Source: Notolepis coatsorum
Taxonomy: Eukaryota; Chordata; Actinopteri; Aulopiformes; Paralepididae
Direction of reading: 5' to 3'
DNA length: 64,000 nucleotides
Assembly (NCBI GenBank): GCA_963971535.1
Contig: OZ020594.1
Location: 118,889,127 to 118,953,126 of the forward strand
Under the pieces are notes generated by a model. It ran no database searches and was not told the DNA's origin. It was given only the letters and a program-made list of their open reading frames with translations. Below are positions 42,389 through 51,263 of this stretch, one piece after another (positions within the stretch are counted from its first letter, which is position 1; every line of letters begins with the position of its first letter). Both the position numbers and the translations under genes were made by a program.

Positions 42389-44106
42389 ACCCCCCACAGC
42401 TCCCTGTCTGTGAAGAGGAGGTTCCCCCTGAGCAGCAGGAGAGGAGCCCCAGTCTGGTCCAGGAGGAGCCAGAGCTCCTACAGATGAAAGAGGAACAGGA
42501 GGAACTCTGGATCAGTCAGGAGGGAGAGGAGCTTCCTGTCTCTGTGAAGAGTGAACATGATGAAGAGAAACCTCAGTCCTCACAGCTCAGCCAAACCCAG
42601 GACACAGAGCCCCTCCAGATGAAAGAGGAACAGGAGGAACTGTGTCAAGATCTAGAGGAGGCTGATGGCTCCAAGATGACCCTACAACCTATGAAATGTG
42701 AAAATGAAGGTGAGAACACTCTGTCCTCACAACTCAGCCAAAACCGGGACCCAGAGCAGATTAAAGATGAACTAGATCAAGGGCTGGAAGAAGCTGATCT
42801 CTCCAAGATCACGGTAGACCCAGTGAAATGTGAAGATGGTCAAGAGAACGCTCTGTCCTTCCAGCCTCTTCAAACCCAGAGGGAGAAAATCAGAGAAGCA
42901 TACTCTTTACCCAGCACCTCAACTGAACACATGAAAACAGAACCTGAAGGAGAGGACTGTGGAGTATCAGAACCAGCCAGTAACTTAGATCCAGCTGGTG
43001 ATTTAGAACCAACTAGAGATAGCCAGCCTCTCTCTTCAGACTGTTCTCTAACTGAGACTGATGACGGTGATGATGACCGTTCTGGAGCTGAGACTGATGA
43101 CGGTGATGATGACAGTTCTGGAGCTGAGACTGATGACGGTGATGAATGGAAGGAGAGTGGAGGTCCAGGTTTGATGGCACTAAAACAAAAGAAGACACAG
43201 AAAATACAAACGTTGTCTAACAGGTCTGGGTTCAGCAAGAAGAGAGATCTGAAGATACACATAACAAATCATACCGGAGTGAAATCATTTAGTTGTTCAG
43301 TTTGTGAGAAAGGGTTCAGTAGGAAGGGAGATCTGAAGACACACATGAGAACACATACTGGAGAGAAACCTTTTAGTTGTTCAGTTTGTGGGAAAGGGTT
43401 CAGTCAGCAAACAAGTCTGAAGACACACATGAGAACTCACACTGGAGAAAAACCATTTAGTTGTTCAGTTTGTGGGAAAGGGTTCAGTATGAAGGCAAAT
43501 CTGAATTGCCACATGAAAGCTCATACTGGAGAGAAACCTTTTGTTTGTTCAGTTTGTAGGAAAGGGTTCAGTTGGCAAACACATCTGAAGACACACATGA
43601 TAACTCACACTGGAGAGAAACCTTTTCTTTGTTCAGTTTGTGGGAAAGGGTTCGGTATGAAGAAATATCTGAAGACACACATGAGAACTCATACTGGAGA
43701 GAAACCTTTTGTTTGTTCAGTTTGTGGGAAAGAGTTCAGTCAGAAAAAAAGTCTGAAGACACACATGAGAACACATACTGGAGAGAAACCATTTAGCTGT
43801 TCAGTTTGTGGGAAAGGGTTCAGTGTGAAGGGATATCTGAAGACACACATGAGAACACATACTGGAGAGAAACCATTTAGTTGTTCAGTTTGTGGGAAAG
43901 GTTTCAGTCAGCAAACAAGTCTGAAGACACACATGAGAACTCACACTGGAGAAAAACCATTTAGTTGTTCAGTTTGTGGGAAAGGGTTCAATCAGCAAAC
44001 ACTTCTGAAGATACATATGATAACTCATACTGGAGAGAAACCTTTTAGCTCTTCAATTTGTGGGAAAGGGTTCAATGATAAAAGGAAATATGAAGAAACA
44101 CACTAG
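42389..44106 (+). CDS. C2H2 poly-zinc-finger exon, left copy
   Basis: A splice acceptor (CTCCCTCCAG, ending 42388) opens a phase-1 exon. The N-terminal part is acidic and typical of teleost poly-zinc-finger proteins: EEEVPPEQQERSPSLVQEEP, then repeated KEEQEEL and QLSQ blocks. Three TDDGDD(D)-type acidic repeats follow near 43050-43145. From about 43261 come nine intact C2H2 fingers with HTGEKPF linkers and a tenth whose first Cys is replaced (SSSICGKGF). The predicted role is sequence-specific nuclear DNA binding. The last codons differ from the mirrored copy: a one-base change after NDK shifts the frame, giving a stop at 44104. Upstream exons are not in the window; a decayed Gypsy element lies 108 bp upstream. 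Confidence 0.85.
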
Positions 44107-45761
44107 AACTCATACAGGAAAGAAACCATTTAGTTCTTCCGTTTAAGCTGAGAGTAGACTTGAAAAAAATAAAGAGAACAGGTCCCCAAACACAGTTTGC
44201 AGTATATTATATAGAAACCCCATGTACTTTTTTAGAAGAAGAACACACACATGCGAGATGGGCGACACACGGGAACACTCACACATGCACTGATGAAATG
44301 TGTCTCTGCACTTTTCCCATCCCGTCGTCCTTCCCCCCCAAGGGCAGCCGGGAGCAGACATGGGCTGTGGCGTGGGCCGCGCCCGGGGACCAATCCAAGT
44401 GCTCCTGTCCGTCTTCGTCAGGGACGCGACAGCGTTAGCCATCTGTTCTGCATGTTTTTCCTTTGGGTTTATCTTATCCCCATGTACTTAAACTAAGTAG
44501 TATACTCAACAGGAACCCCATGTACTTATACTAAGTAGTATACCCAATAGGAATCCTTAGGACTTATTTTTGTTTTGTGACTGATTTCCGTTTATCTTTA
44601 TTCATATCAAACACAAAGATTCTGTACCTCCTTTTTTGATTTAGTCAATAAAATATATCTAATATGCTTGTTTTGACTCTTTCATTATGAGTGTTATTTA
44701 AAATGCTGTGTAGCCATTAGGACATGATATTTTACTTAAGCTAAAAGTAGAATACAGAAAATAGTTGCTAAATGAAATAAAAAAGCATTAATGTTGAGTT
44801 TTTCAAATGTATTATTTTGGCACAAACCCGGTGCCATTTAGCTCCATTGTATTGGAGTGACAGCGGACATCTCTACTGCAGATATGTCGTGCTCTAGTGG
44901 GCTTCGCTCATAAGTAGTTCAAGGTAGCAGTCAGAAGACTGAGGTGTGACAGCAACAGTGTATTCCTTCAATAACTGGTGGCGCCAGAGAGCATCTGACA
45001 AAACCTCAGAGCCTGTTTCACCACAGAACTGGTGGGTCACGTGCTTGAAGCTCTGATCCCTAGGAAGACTTCAGTGTTCAATGTTGACAGACGGACACAT
45101 CACATTGGACCTGGACTTTAATTTAAAAACAGAAATGGACTTCCATAATGTACTGTACTGTAGGTATTATGTTGTAGATTGTGGCTGCAATATCATATCA
45201 TTGATAATTCTTCCACGGTAACAATTAGGGATTGGAAATGTAGCAGCCAGAATAGTGATTTTGTGTTCATGAAGTTTTTATATTCATTTACATTATTGAA
45301 TATAAATATTTACACTAATCTAATTTGATTTAATATAAAGATTTAGTTTTTGTTCATATTACCGATGGTATGGCTATATTATTAATTTGTGAGAAATATC
45401 TTAATGTTGTGGGTTTAACCTATTAGCCCCTCCCCATAATATAAGGAACAGGAAGTGATTTATTTATGTCAGTAAGAGTTTAGAGACGTAACCTAGGCAG
45501 AAAAATAAAATAATGGTTTAATTTAAAACAAGTGTCTCATTCTCCGTTGCTACTTTACTGTTTGTTGGATACCATTCCCCCACATAGAGATGAATGTTGG
45601 TTTAGTGCCTCTACACTATATATAATATAATAATTATCTCCATCAGGTCGGTTCTGTCCAGCTGTCTATCTCTGTCCGCAGCTAACCTCACAATAGGGCA
45701 GTTTTGGAAAAGTATTTTAAGTTAATTCATTTCTATCATTGAAATGCATATTCAGTATGAA
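44107..45761. other. 3' flank of the left zinc-finger exon, non-coding
   Basis: 44160-44480 contains an AATAAA 8 bp into the segment and a GC-rich stretch (CCCATCCCGTCGTCCTTCCC; GGGCCGCGCCCGGGGACC) that in the right arm is part of a longer tRNA-like repeat. Repeated CCCATGTACTTATACTAAGT units lie at 44478-44550. The rest is A/T-rich and mirrored at 60170-61440. AATAAAATATAT at 44648 is a plausible gene poly(A) signal. Confidence 0.55.
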
Positions 45762-45766
45762 GTTAT

Positions 45767-45941
45767 TGTTTGTAAGTGTAGCTGTACAATAAAAGAGTCG
45801 AGTCGCGCTGGTTCTTAATGCCGTGTATTGCCAAGCAACAAGTAAACAAACCACACCTTCCCCAGGAAGTGAGACACGTCATATCATACAGGCACCGGCC
45901 CAGCACGCCCACAAGGCGGAGCTGTAGCCCAGCCTGTAACA
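45767..45941 (-). mobile_element. 3' LTR of Gypsy 2
   Basis: 175 bp; on the minus strand it runs TGTTACAGGCTGGG...CTACACTTACAAACA. It is identical to the 5' LTR base for base in my reading. No TATA box is obvious. Confidence 0.95.
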
Positions 45942-45954
45942 TCTCCCTTCCTTT
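45942..45954 (-). other. Polypurine tract of Gypsy 2
   Basis: On the minus strand AAAGGAAGGGAGA immediately precedes the 3' LTR start TGTTACAGG. This is the expected plus-strand primer for reverse transcription. Confidence 0.9.
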
Positions 45955-46058
45955 AGTAAGTAACAACATCAATCCGTGCAGACCTAAGTAGTATCAAAAC
46001 ACCTCATCAATAACAACCACAATTAAACACAGAATCACAATTTTCCCACATTCCCATT

Positions 46059-46098
<40 letters not shown>

Positions 46099-46152
46099 TC
46101 TTACAGTCCATACGCATGTGCACAGTCCTTGTGTGCTGGGGTGCGAGCGTGA

Positions 46153-46196
<44 letters not shown>

Positions 46197-46233
46197 ATGT
46201 GTGCGTGTGAGACAGTCTCAGTTTGTGTGCGAC
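45955..46233 (-). other. 3' untranslated region of Gypsy 2 with (GT)n and T-run
   Basis: Between the pol stop and the polypurine tract lie a T-run (about 46063-46095) and a (GT)n microsatellite (about 46157-46195) as seen on the plus strand. No env-like or other accessory frame fits here. Confidence 0.7.
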
Positions 46234-49200
46234 CTAGAGGTTAAGTCTGTCCGGAGGCCGTAACGGCCTCCCGCTCCGGGAGAAGGCCCGGGCCTGTAAC
46301 TCACGGCCTGGTGTGTTACCAGTCTGCGGGGAAGACGGCGTCGACCTCGGGGCTGATGACTTTGGAGACTCCTCAGGACCGCTGACGACCTCTTCGGTGC
46401 TTCCCCCCCTCGCAGGCTGTTCTGGGGCCAATTCTGGGTGAACTGACGGCTGGGGAGGGGCCGCTTCTGCTGGTCGGAGATCAACCCTGTTGCGGCGATA
46501 CGCAGTTCCCTCCACGTCGACCAGATAGGACCGGAGTCCCAACTGCTGCAGGCACACGCCTCTTCTCCATCGGCCCGTCCTGTCACCCGGGAGTGGCTTC
46601 ATCCGTATGGGCTGGCCGACGTTCAGCTCCGGCAGATCCTTCGCCGATCGGTCATACATCAACTTCGCTGCCTGATGTTTCACTCTCAGCTTGTCCGGGA
46701 CCCCTGTGACGACCTGAGGTACCAGCAGCTGGTCGGCCACAGGGAGAAGGGTTCTCAGTCTCCGCGACATAAGCCGCTGTGCAGGGCTGCACTGCATACC
46801 CTCAGTGGGTGTGTTTCTCCAATGTAAAATGGCCTTCCAGGGGTCCTCTCTGGCCCGGTCTGCCTTTCTGCACAGGCTCTTCACAATCTTTACCGCCGAC
46901 TCCGCTTTGCCGTTAGCCTTCGGGTGCCTCGGTGAGGACATAACGTGCTCAAAGCCCCACTCCCTCGCAAACGCCCGGAACTCCCCACCGGCAAACTGGC
47001 CGCCACCATCAGAAATGGCCCTGTCTGGGACCCCGTGGCGAGCAAACTGTGCCTTGCATCGTCGGATAGTGGTGTCCGCTGACAGGTCAGGGAGCAAGTC
47101 GACCTCCCAGAAGTCCGAATAGTGGTCCACCACCAGAAGAAAGTTCTGTGCTGCATAGCTGTACAGGTCCATGCTTACCAGCTGCCAGGGCCGTGTGGGG
47201 AGCGGGTGTGACATCATAGTCTCTTTCTGTTGTTCGTGTGCATACTCATTGCACACGGAGCACTGCTGTACGTAATCTTTGACTTCCCCTTGCATACCGG
47301 GCCAGTACAGTGTATCACGAGCCTGTCTGTAGCACGCCTCGGCCCCCACATGGTTGTAGTGGATCCGTCTCAGCATTTCCGGACGCATAGCTTTCGGAAT
47401 TATGATGCGCTGACTCCTGTAGAGCACGCCATCCTGTGCACTTATCTCGTCCCTGATGGCCCAATAGTCCCGGACGGCTAAAGGGGTCTCCTCTCTGTGG
47501 TCTGGCCATCCCTTCAGCACGACTGACTTGAGTGTTTGCAGACACACATCCTCCTCAGTGTGTGTTCGAATCTGTGCCAGACGTTGGCTGCTGACGTTCA
47601 GATAGTCCGCCTGCCGAATGGCGGCCGTGTCCCACTGCTCCTGCCGCATGCTGCAGACCATTTCCCGTCTGTACAGTGTATCTGTTCTCTGTGGTGGGGT
47701 GGTGGCTCTGCTGAGTGTGTCACTTATGTACATTTCGGGGCCTGGCTTGTACACCACCGCCAGGGAGTAGTTCTGCAGTGTGAGGAGCATGCTCTGAAGG
47801 CGCTTTGGCGCACTGAGGAGAGGCTTAGTGAAGATGGACACCAACGGGCGGTGGTCGGTCTCTGCAGTCACATCACCCCTCCCATATAGGTAGTAGTGGA
47901 AGCGTTGACAGGCGAATACGATGCTTAGACACTCCTTTTCTATTTGTGCATAATTTTGCTCCGTTTGGGTCAATGCACGAGAGGCAAATGCGACAGGCTG
48001 TCCCCCCTGAAGCAAGCAGCAGCCCAGACCCGTCTGACTGGAGTCGCTCTGTACGGTGACCGGCTTGTGGACGTCATAGTACCTTAGGACTGGCACCGCC
48101 GTGATCAGAGCCTTGATTTCCTTCATGGCAGCCTCATGTTTGGGCAGCCAGTGCCACATCACATCTTTGTCGAGCAGTCTCCTCAGAGGCTCACATACCG
48201 CTGACAAGCGTGGCATGAATCTCGACAGGTAGTTCACAAACCCAACACATCGCTGGACCCCTTTTGCGTCTGTGGGGTTTGGCATGTCCAGAACCGCCCT
48301 GACCTTGTCAGGGTCAACCTTGAGGCCCTCTGCGGACAGTATGTGGCCGTGGAAGCGGACCTCCTTCAGTCGAAACTGCAGCTTTTTCAGGCCCAGTCTC
48401 AGCTTTACCTCTCTGCATCTGTCCATCAGAGCGACGAGGTTCGTGTCATGGTCGTGGTTGGCCTCATCCTCTGTGTCCCCACAGCCCACTATGAGGATAT
48501 CATCAGCTATGGGCTCAATCCCCGTCAAGCCAGCCAGCAGCTCATGCTGCTTTCTTTGGTACAGCTCTGGAGCCACTGACACACCGAAAGGGAGTTTTAG
48601 CCAACGTTTCCTACCCCACGGTGTCCAGAACGTTGTCATCAGGCTGCTCTCTTCGTCCAAACGGCACTGTAAAAATGCATCCCGTGCATCCACCAGCGTG
48701 AATATACGTGCCTTTGGCAGCTTATACAGCACGTCATCCAAAGTGGGCATCAGGTAATGGGACCGTTTCAGAGCTCGGTTAAGGGGCTTTGGGTCTATAC
48801 ACAGTCTCAATTTGTCTGGCCTTTTCACTATGACCAGATTGCTAATCCAGTCCGTGGGTCGAGTGACTGTGGTCAAGTGCCCATCTTCTTCATATTTATC
48901 CAGCTGTGCTTTAACAGCTGCCTTCAGGGCCACTGGAACGTTCCTGGGAGCACACTGCACCGGCGCCACCGTGCTGTCCAGCTCAAAGTGAATATCACCG
49001 GGCAGAGACTCAACAGGGCTGGTGAACACATCATGGTAGGTGCTGACGAGCCACTCTTTGGTCAGTGACACCTTCCTGCAGTGCTCCACTTTATTCAGCT
49101 CCTCAGGAATGGTGAAGCGTATCAGACCAAGCCTCTCACATGTCTCCCCCGAAAGCAAGGGCCTCTGGCCAGTATGTACGACTTCAAAGTCCAGTCTGTG

Positions 49201-49671
49201 CGTCTTACCCCTAATGACGCATTGTGTGCTGTACACCCCCAACGAGCTCATCCACTCACTGTTGTAAAGTTTCAGTTTGATGAAGCTCTTCTGAAGGGGT
49301 GTTCTAGGTGCCAGTCTTGACTTGTCCTTGATGCTCATCACATTGCATGTGGCTCCCGAGTCGAGCTGGCACCTTTGGAGGCCTTTTTGCAGTGGTAGGT
49401 TGACAAACCACTTTTTACCTTGAGTGTTCACAGCCCCCACGCTCTCTACTGTGTACACGTCTCTCTCCTCCCGGTCGCTGTCCTCCCGTTCCCCTGGCCA
49501 TGGGTCATCCACAGCATTTAACTGGCGAGCCTGCTGGCCTCTTTTCATGCAAACTTTTGCAAAATGGTTAGCCGTGCCACATGAACGGCATGATTTACCA
49601 AAGGCGGGGCACTGGTCACGCCCACGTTTGTGCCGTGTGCCACAGTACTTGCATTCACCAGTGTCTCTCAT
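46234..49671 (-). CDS. Gypsy 2 pol: zinc knuckle, protease, RT, RNase H, integrase
   Basis: One open frame of 1145 codons. Two Cys knuckles lie at the start (C7-x2-C10-x3-H14-x6-C21, and the classic C28-x2-C31-x4-H36-x4-C41). The aspartic protease motif DSGAT is at residues 104-108. The RT includes WISNLVIVKRPDKLRLCIDP, LPFGVSVAPELYQRKQHE and IADDILIVGCG, followed by RNase H (QSDSSQTGLGCCLL, NYAQIEKECLSIVFACQRFH, ADT-like ISDTLSRA). The integrase has its HHCC zinc region (HYNHVGAEACYRQA; CSVCNEY) and a DD35E core: Asp in SMDLYSY, Asp in ISDGGGQF, then 35 residues to Glu in GKAESAVK. A C-terminal basic/Pro-rich tail ends the protein. All catalytic residues expected for these domains are present and no stop interrupts the frame. 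The Met overlaps the gag stop (ATGA) and the pol frame is open back to 49748, so expression could be by -1 frameshifting or re-initiation. Confidence 0.95.
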   Translation of the reverse strand: MRDTGECKYCGTRHKRGRDQCPAFGKSCRSCGTANHFAKVCMKRGQQARQLNAVDDPWPGEREDSDREERDVYTVESVGAVNTQGKKWFVNLPLQKGLQRCQLDSGATCNVMSIKDKSRLAPRTPLQKSFIKLKLYNSEWMSSLGVYSTQCVIRGKTHRLDFEVVHTGQRPLLSGETCERLGLIRFTIPEELNKVEHCRKVSLTKEWLVSTYHDVFTSPVESLPGDIHFELDSTVAPVQCAPRNVPVALKAAVKAQLDKYEEDGHLTTVTRPTDWISNLVIVKRPDKLRLCIDPKPLNRALKRSHYLMPTLDDVLYKLPKARIFTLVDARDAFLQCRLDEESSLMTTFWTPWGRKRWLKLPFGVSVAPELYQRKQHELLAGLTGIEPIADDILIVGCGDTEDEANHDHDTNLVALMDRCREVKLRLGLKKLQFRLKEVRFHGHILSAEGLKVDPDKVRAVLDMPNPTDAKGVQRCVGFVNYLSRFMPRLSAVCEPLRRLLDKDVMWHWLPKHEAAMKEIKALITAVPVLRYYDVHKPVTVQSDSSQTGLGCCLLQGGQPVAFASRALTQTEQNYAQIEKECLSIVFACQRFHYYLYGRGDVTAETDHRPLVSIFTKPLLSAPKRLQSMLLTLQNYSLAVVYKPGPEMYISDTLSRATTPPQRTDTLYRREMVCSMRQEQWDTAAIRQADYLNVSSQRLAQIRTHTEEDVCLQTLKSVVLKGWPDHREETPLAVRDYWAIRDEISAQDGVLYRSQRIIIPKAMRPEMLRRIHYNHVGAEACYRQARDTLYWPGMQGEVKDYVQQCSVCNEYAHEQQKETMMSHPLPTRPWQLVSMDLYSYAAQNFLLVVDHYSDFWEVDLLPDLSADTTIRRCKAQFARHGVPDRAISDGGGQFAGGEFRAFAREWGFEHVMSSPRHPKANGKAESAVKIVKSLCRKADRAREDPWKAILHWRNTPTEGMQCSPAQRLMSRRLRTLLPVADQLLVPQVVTGVPDKLRVKHQAAKLMYDRSAKDLPELNVGQPIRMKPLPGDRTGRWRRGVCLQQLGLRSYLVDVEGTAYRRNRVDLRPAEAAPPQPSVHPELAPEQPARGGSTEEVVSGPEESPKSSAPRSTPSSPQTGNTPGRELQARAFSRSGRPLRPPDRLNL

Positions 49672-50333
49672 GTTCTGTGGCTGTGCCGATGTGTTGGCCT
49701 CGGATGGCCTGCTGGTCGGAGTGCATATCGCTGCCCTTGTGTGGCGTTAACGCTGTCCCCAGGCCCGGAGCTGCCGCTGCCCAGAGACATGGTCTTTAAC
49801 CTACTGTCCATGACCTCAGCTGCTCGACAAATACTGATGGCCTGATCCAATTTAAGGTCCTTTTCTCTTAATAAGCGCCGTCTAGCGCCCTCATCAGTTA
49901 TCCGTAGGACAATACTGTCTCTTATGAGTTCATCTTTAATAGCTCCATATTCACAAGAGGCAGCCTTTTCTCTCAGTCTTGTAACAAAAGCATCAAACAG
50001 CTCTCCATCCTCCTGTTTCAAGTTGCCAAAAACGTACCTCTCGAATATCACGTTCTTAGCCGGTGTGAAGTATTGCTGCAGTGCTGTCAGAATAGCCCCC
50101 ACATCTTTTTGTTGCGCCACGGTGAGTCCCAGGTTGTGTTTGTAAATATGACGACAGTCATTCCCCATTAACCGTCTGAGCGCCGCCGCCTGTACTGGCT
50201 TTTCCTTCTCGCTGAGCCCGGTCGCAAGCAGATAGTCCTCGAACTCTGCTTGAAAGCTCACCCAGTTGCCGTGAATGTCTCCCGTCATCTTCATTGGCTC
50301 CGGAGGCGGAATGCTGGATGCCATTGTCGCCAC
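49668..50333 (-). CDS. Gypsy 2 gag
   Basis: A 221-residue open frame starts MATMASSIPPPEPMKMTGD about 107 bp inside the 5' LTR. The central region is helical (WVSFQAEFEDYLLATGLSEK; ALQQYFTPAKNVIFERYVFG; EDGELFDAFVTRLREKAASC), as in the capsid part of Gypsy Gag, with the F..R..F..R.QE-like pattern common in such proteins. No zinc knuckle is in this frame; the knuckles open the pol frame. The stop at 49668-49670 overlaps the pol Met. It would form the particle that packages element RNA in the cytoplasm. Confidence 0.88.
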   Translation of the reverse strand: MATMASSIPPPEPMKMTGDIHGNWVSFQAEFEDYLLATGLSEKEKPVQAAALRRLMGNDCRHIYKHNLGLTVAQQKDVGAILTALQQYFTPAKNVIFERYVFGNLKQEDGELFDAFVTRLREKAASCEYGAIKDELIRDSIVLRITDEGARRRLLREKDLKLDQAISICRAAEVMDSRLKTMSLGSGSSGPGDSVNATQGQRYALRPAGHPRPTHRHSHRT

Positions 50334-50424
50334 AAACTCTCACCCAAACAACACATAAACGTCCGCTGTTATTGCAAACAGCTGTTTCGGGCCGTATATA
50401 AATCCTCTTTGGGTCCTCCTAGTT

Positions 50425-50439
50425 CCACTTCTGACACCA
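50425..50439 (-). other. tRNA-Leu-type primer binding site of Gypsy 2
   Basis: On the minus strand TGGTGTCAGAAGTGG follows the 5' LTR with no gap. It is complementary to the 3' end of vertebrate tRNA-Leu (CCACTTCTGACA plus CCA) over 15 bases. The tRNA assignment is from memory of tRNA-Leu(CAG) sequence. Confidence 0.8.
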
Positions 50440-50614
50440 TGTTTGTAAGTGTAGCTGTACAATAAAAGAGTCGAGTCGCGCTGGTTCTTAATGCCGTGTA
50501 TTGCCAAGCAACAAGTAAACAAACCACACCTTCCCCAGGAAGTGAGACACGTCATATCATACAGGCACCGGCCCAGCACGCCCACAAGGCGGAGCTGTAG
50601 CCCAGCCTGTAACA
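50440..50614 (-). mobile_element. 5' LTR of Gypsy 2
   Basis: 175 bp, identical to the 3' LTR at 45767-45941. The TSD GTTAT follows at 50615-50619. Confidence 0.95.
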
Positions 50615-50619
50615 GTTAT

Positions 50620-50916
50620 AGCTTTTCACCACAAGAGGGTGATATTACACAGGTTCGCTGGTAATCAGCTCTCTGGCACCTGTTAACAATATATAGACAT
50701 GCCATAGTGAACCTATTGTCATTGATATACATGCATTACAATTATTTATGAATAGATTATTGTCCATTGCAATAAGCCACGCCCCTTTCATATCTCATGA
50801 ACCGTTCATCGTACAGACTTGTGGGAGGGGTTAATGAGTGGTGAGGGCTTCCCCTGGAAGGTTGGTGGTACCGTTTTAAAATGGGCATAAAAGCTGTTCA
50901 GCTCATCCGGTAGGGA
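50620..50916. other. Inner end of the left inverted arm, with LINE linker fragment
   Basis: Mirrored at 59868-60165. On the minus strand it includes LPDELNSFYAHFK, a short conserved segment between endonuclease and reverse transcriptase in fish LINEs, also present in the right arm (LPDELNSFYARFER). Inverted similarity stops exactly at 50916/59868. Confidence 0.75.
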
Positions 50917-50962
50917 TTGATTGATTGATTGATTGAAAACTTTATTAACAGATTGCAGAATG
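50917..50962 (-). mobile_element. LINE-A copy A8, 3' tail only, at the inversion breakpoint
   Basis: TTGATTGATTGATTGATTGA then AAACTTTATTAACAGATTGCAGAAT is the reverse complement of the LINE-A terminus. Only about 45 bp are present. It starts at the first base after the end of inverted similarity. Confidence 0.8.
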
Positions 50963-51263
50963 ATAATGATGATGGCTGTGCTTGTGTAACTAGGGCAGGG
51001 TGTGATTATGGGACTCAAAGATTTTTATTGAGGAATAGAATTCTTTCAACAGTTTTTGGACTGAGACAGTTTCTTTTCTTGCTGACCACTTCTCCAGCTT
51101 TTGAGAAAAACCGTTCACATGGAACAGATGAGGCTGGAATACAAAGATAGCTTTTGCCAGTCTGAACAAATGTCAAGACTTTTGGTTTATTTAATATAAG
51201 GATCAGATATGTAAAGGGGTCTAAATAAGTTAACAGGTGTTTGTGATTGGGACTGAGCATGCG

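Larger units (their letters stand above)
45767..50614 (-). mobile_element. Full-length Ty3/Gypsy element 2, apparently intact
   Basis: Two identical 175-bp LTRs (45767-45941 and 50440-50614) with TG...CA ends bound the element, and a perfect 5-bp duplication GTTAT flanks it (45762-45766 and 50615-50619). Read on the minus strand it has a primer binding site next to the 5' LTR, gag, pol in the -1 frame, and a polypurine tract next to the 3' LTR. No envelope-like frame is present. The mirrored right arm lacks it and keeps the uninterrupted target near 60165. LTR identity and open frames indicate a very recent insertion. Confidence 0.97.
42505..50916. repeat. Left arm of a large inverted duplication
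   Basis: Sequence from 42505 (matching the window end at 64000) to 50916 (matching 59868) is mirrored on the other strand at 59868-64000, apart from insertions. Shared landmarks are the zinc-finger exon, the GGTCCCCAAACACAGTTTGC 3' flank, the ATAACTGGTGGCGCCAGAGA segment, the GGTTAACCTATTA-type region, and CACAAGAGGGTGATATTACA near 50630. The left arm holds an extra 4.85-kb Gypsy element. The left arm probably starts earlier than 42505, since its partner runs off the window. Confidence 0.93.

Noticed and set aside
46218-49845. Several plus-strand frames of 75-160 codons across the Gypsy element
   Set aside because: They are antisense to the intact 1145-codon pol frame and carry no domain signature.
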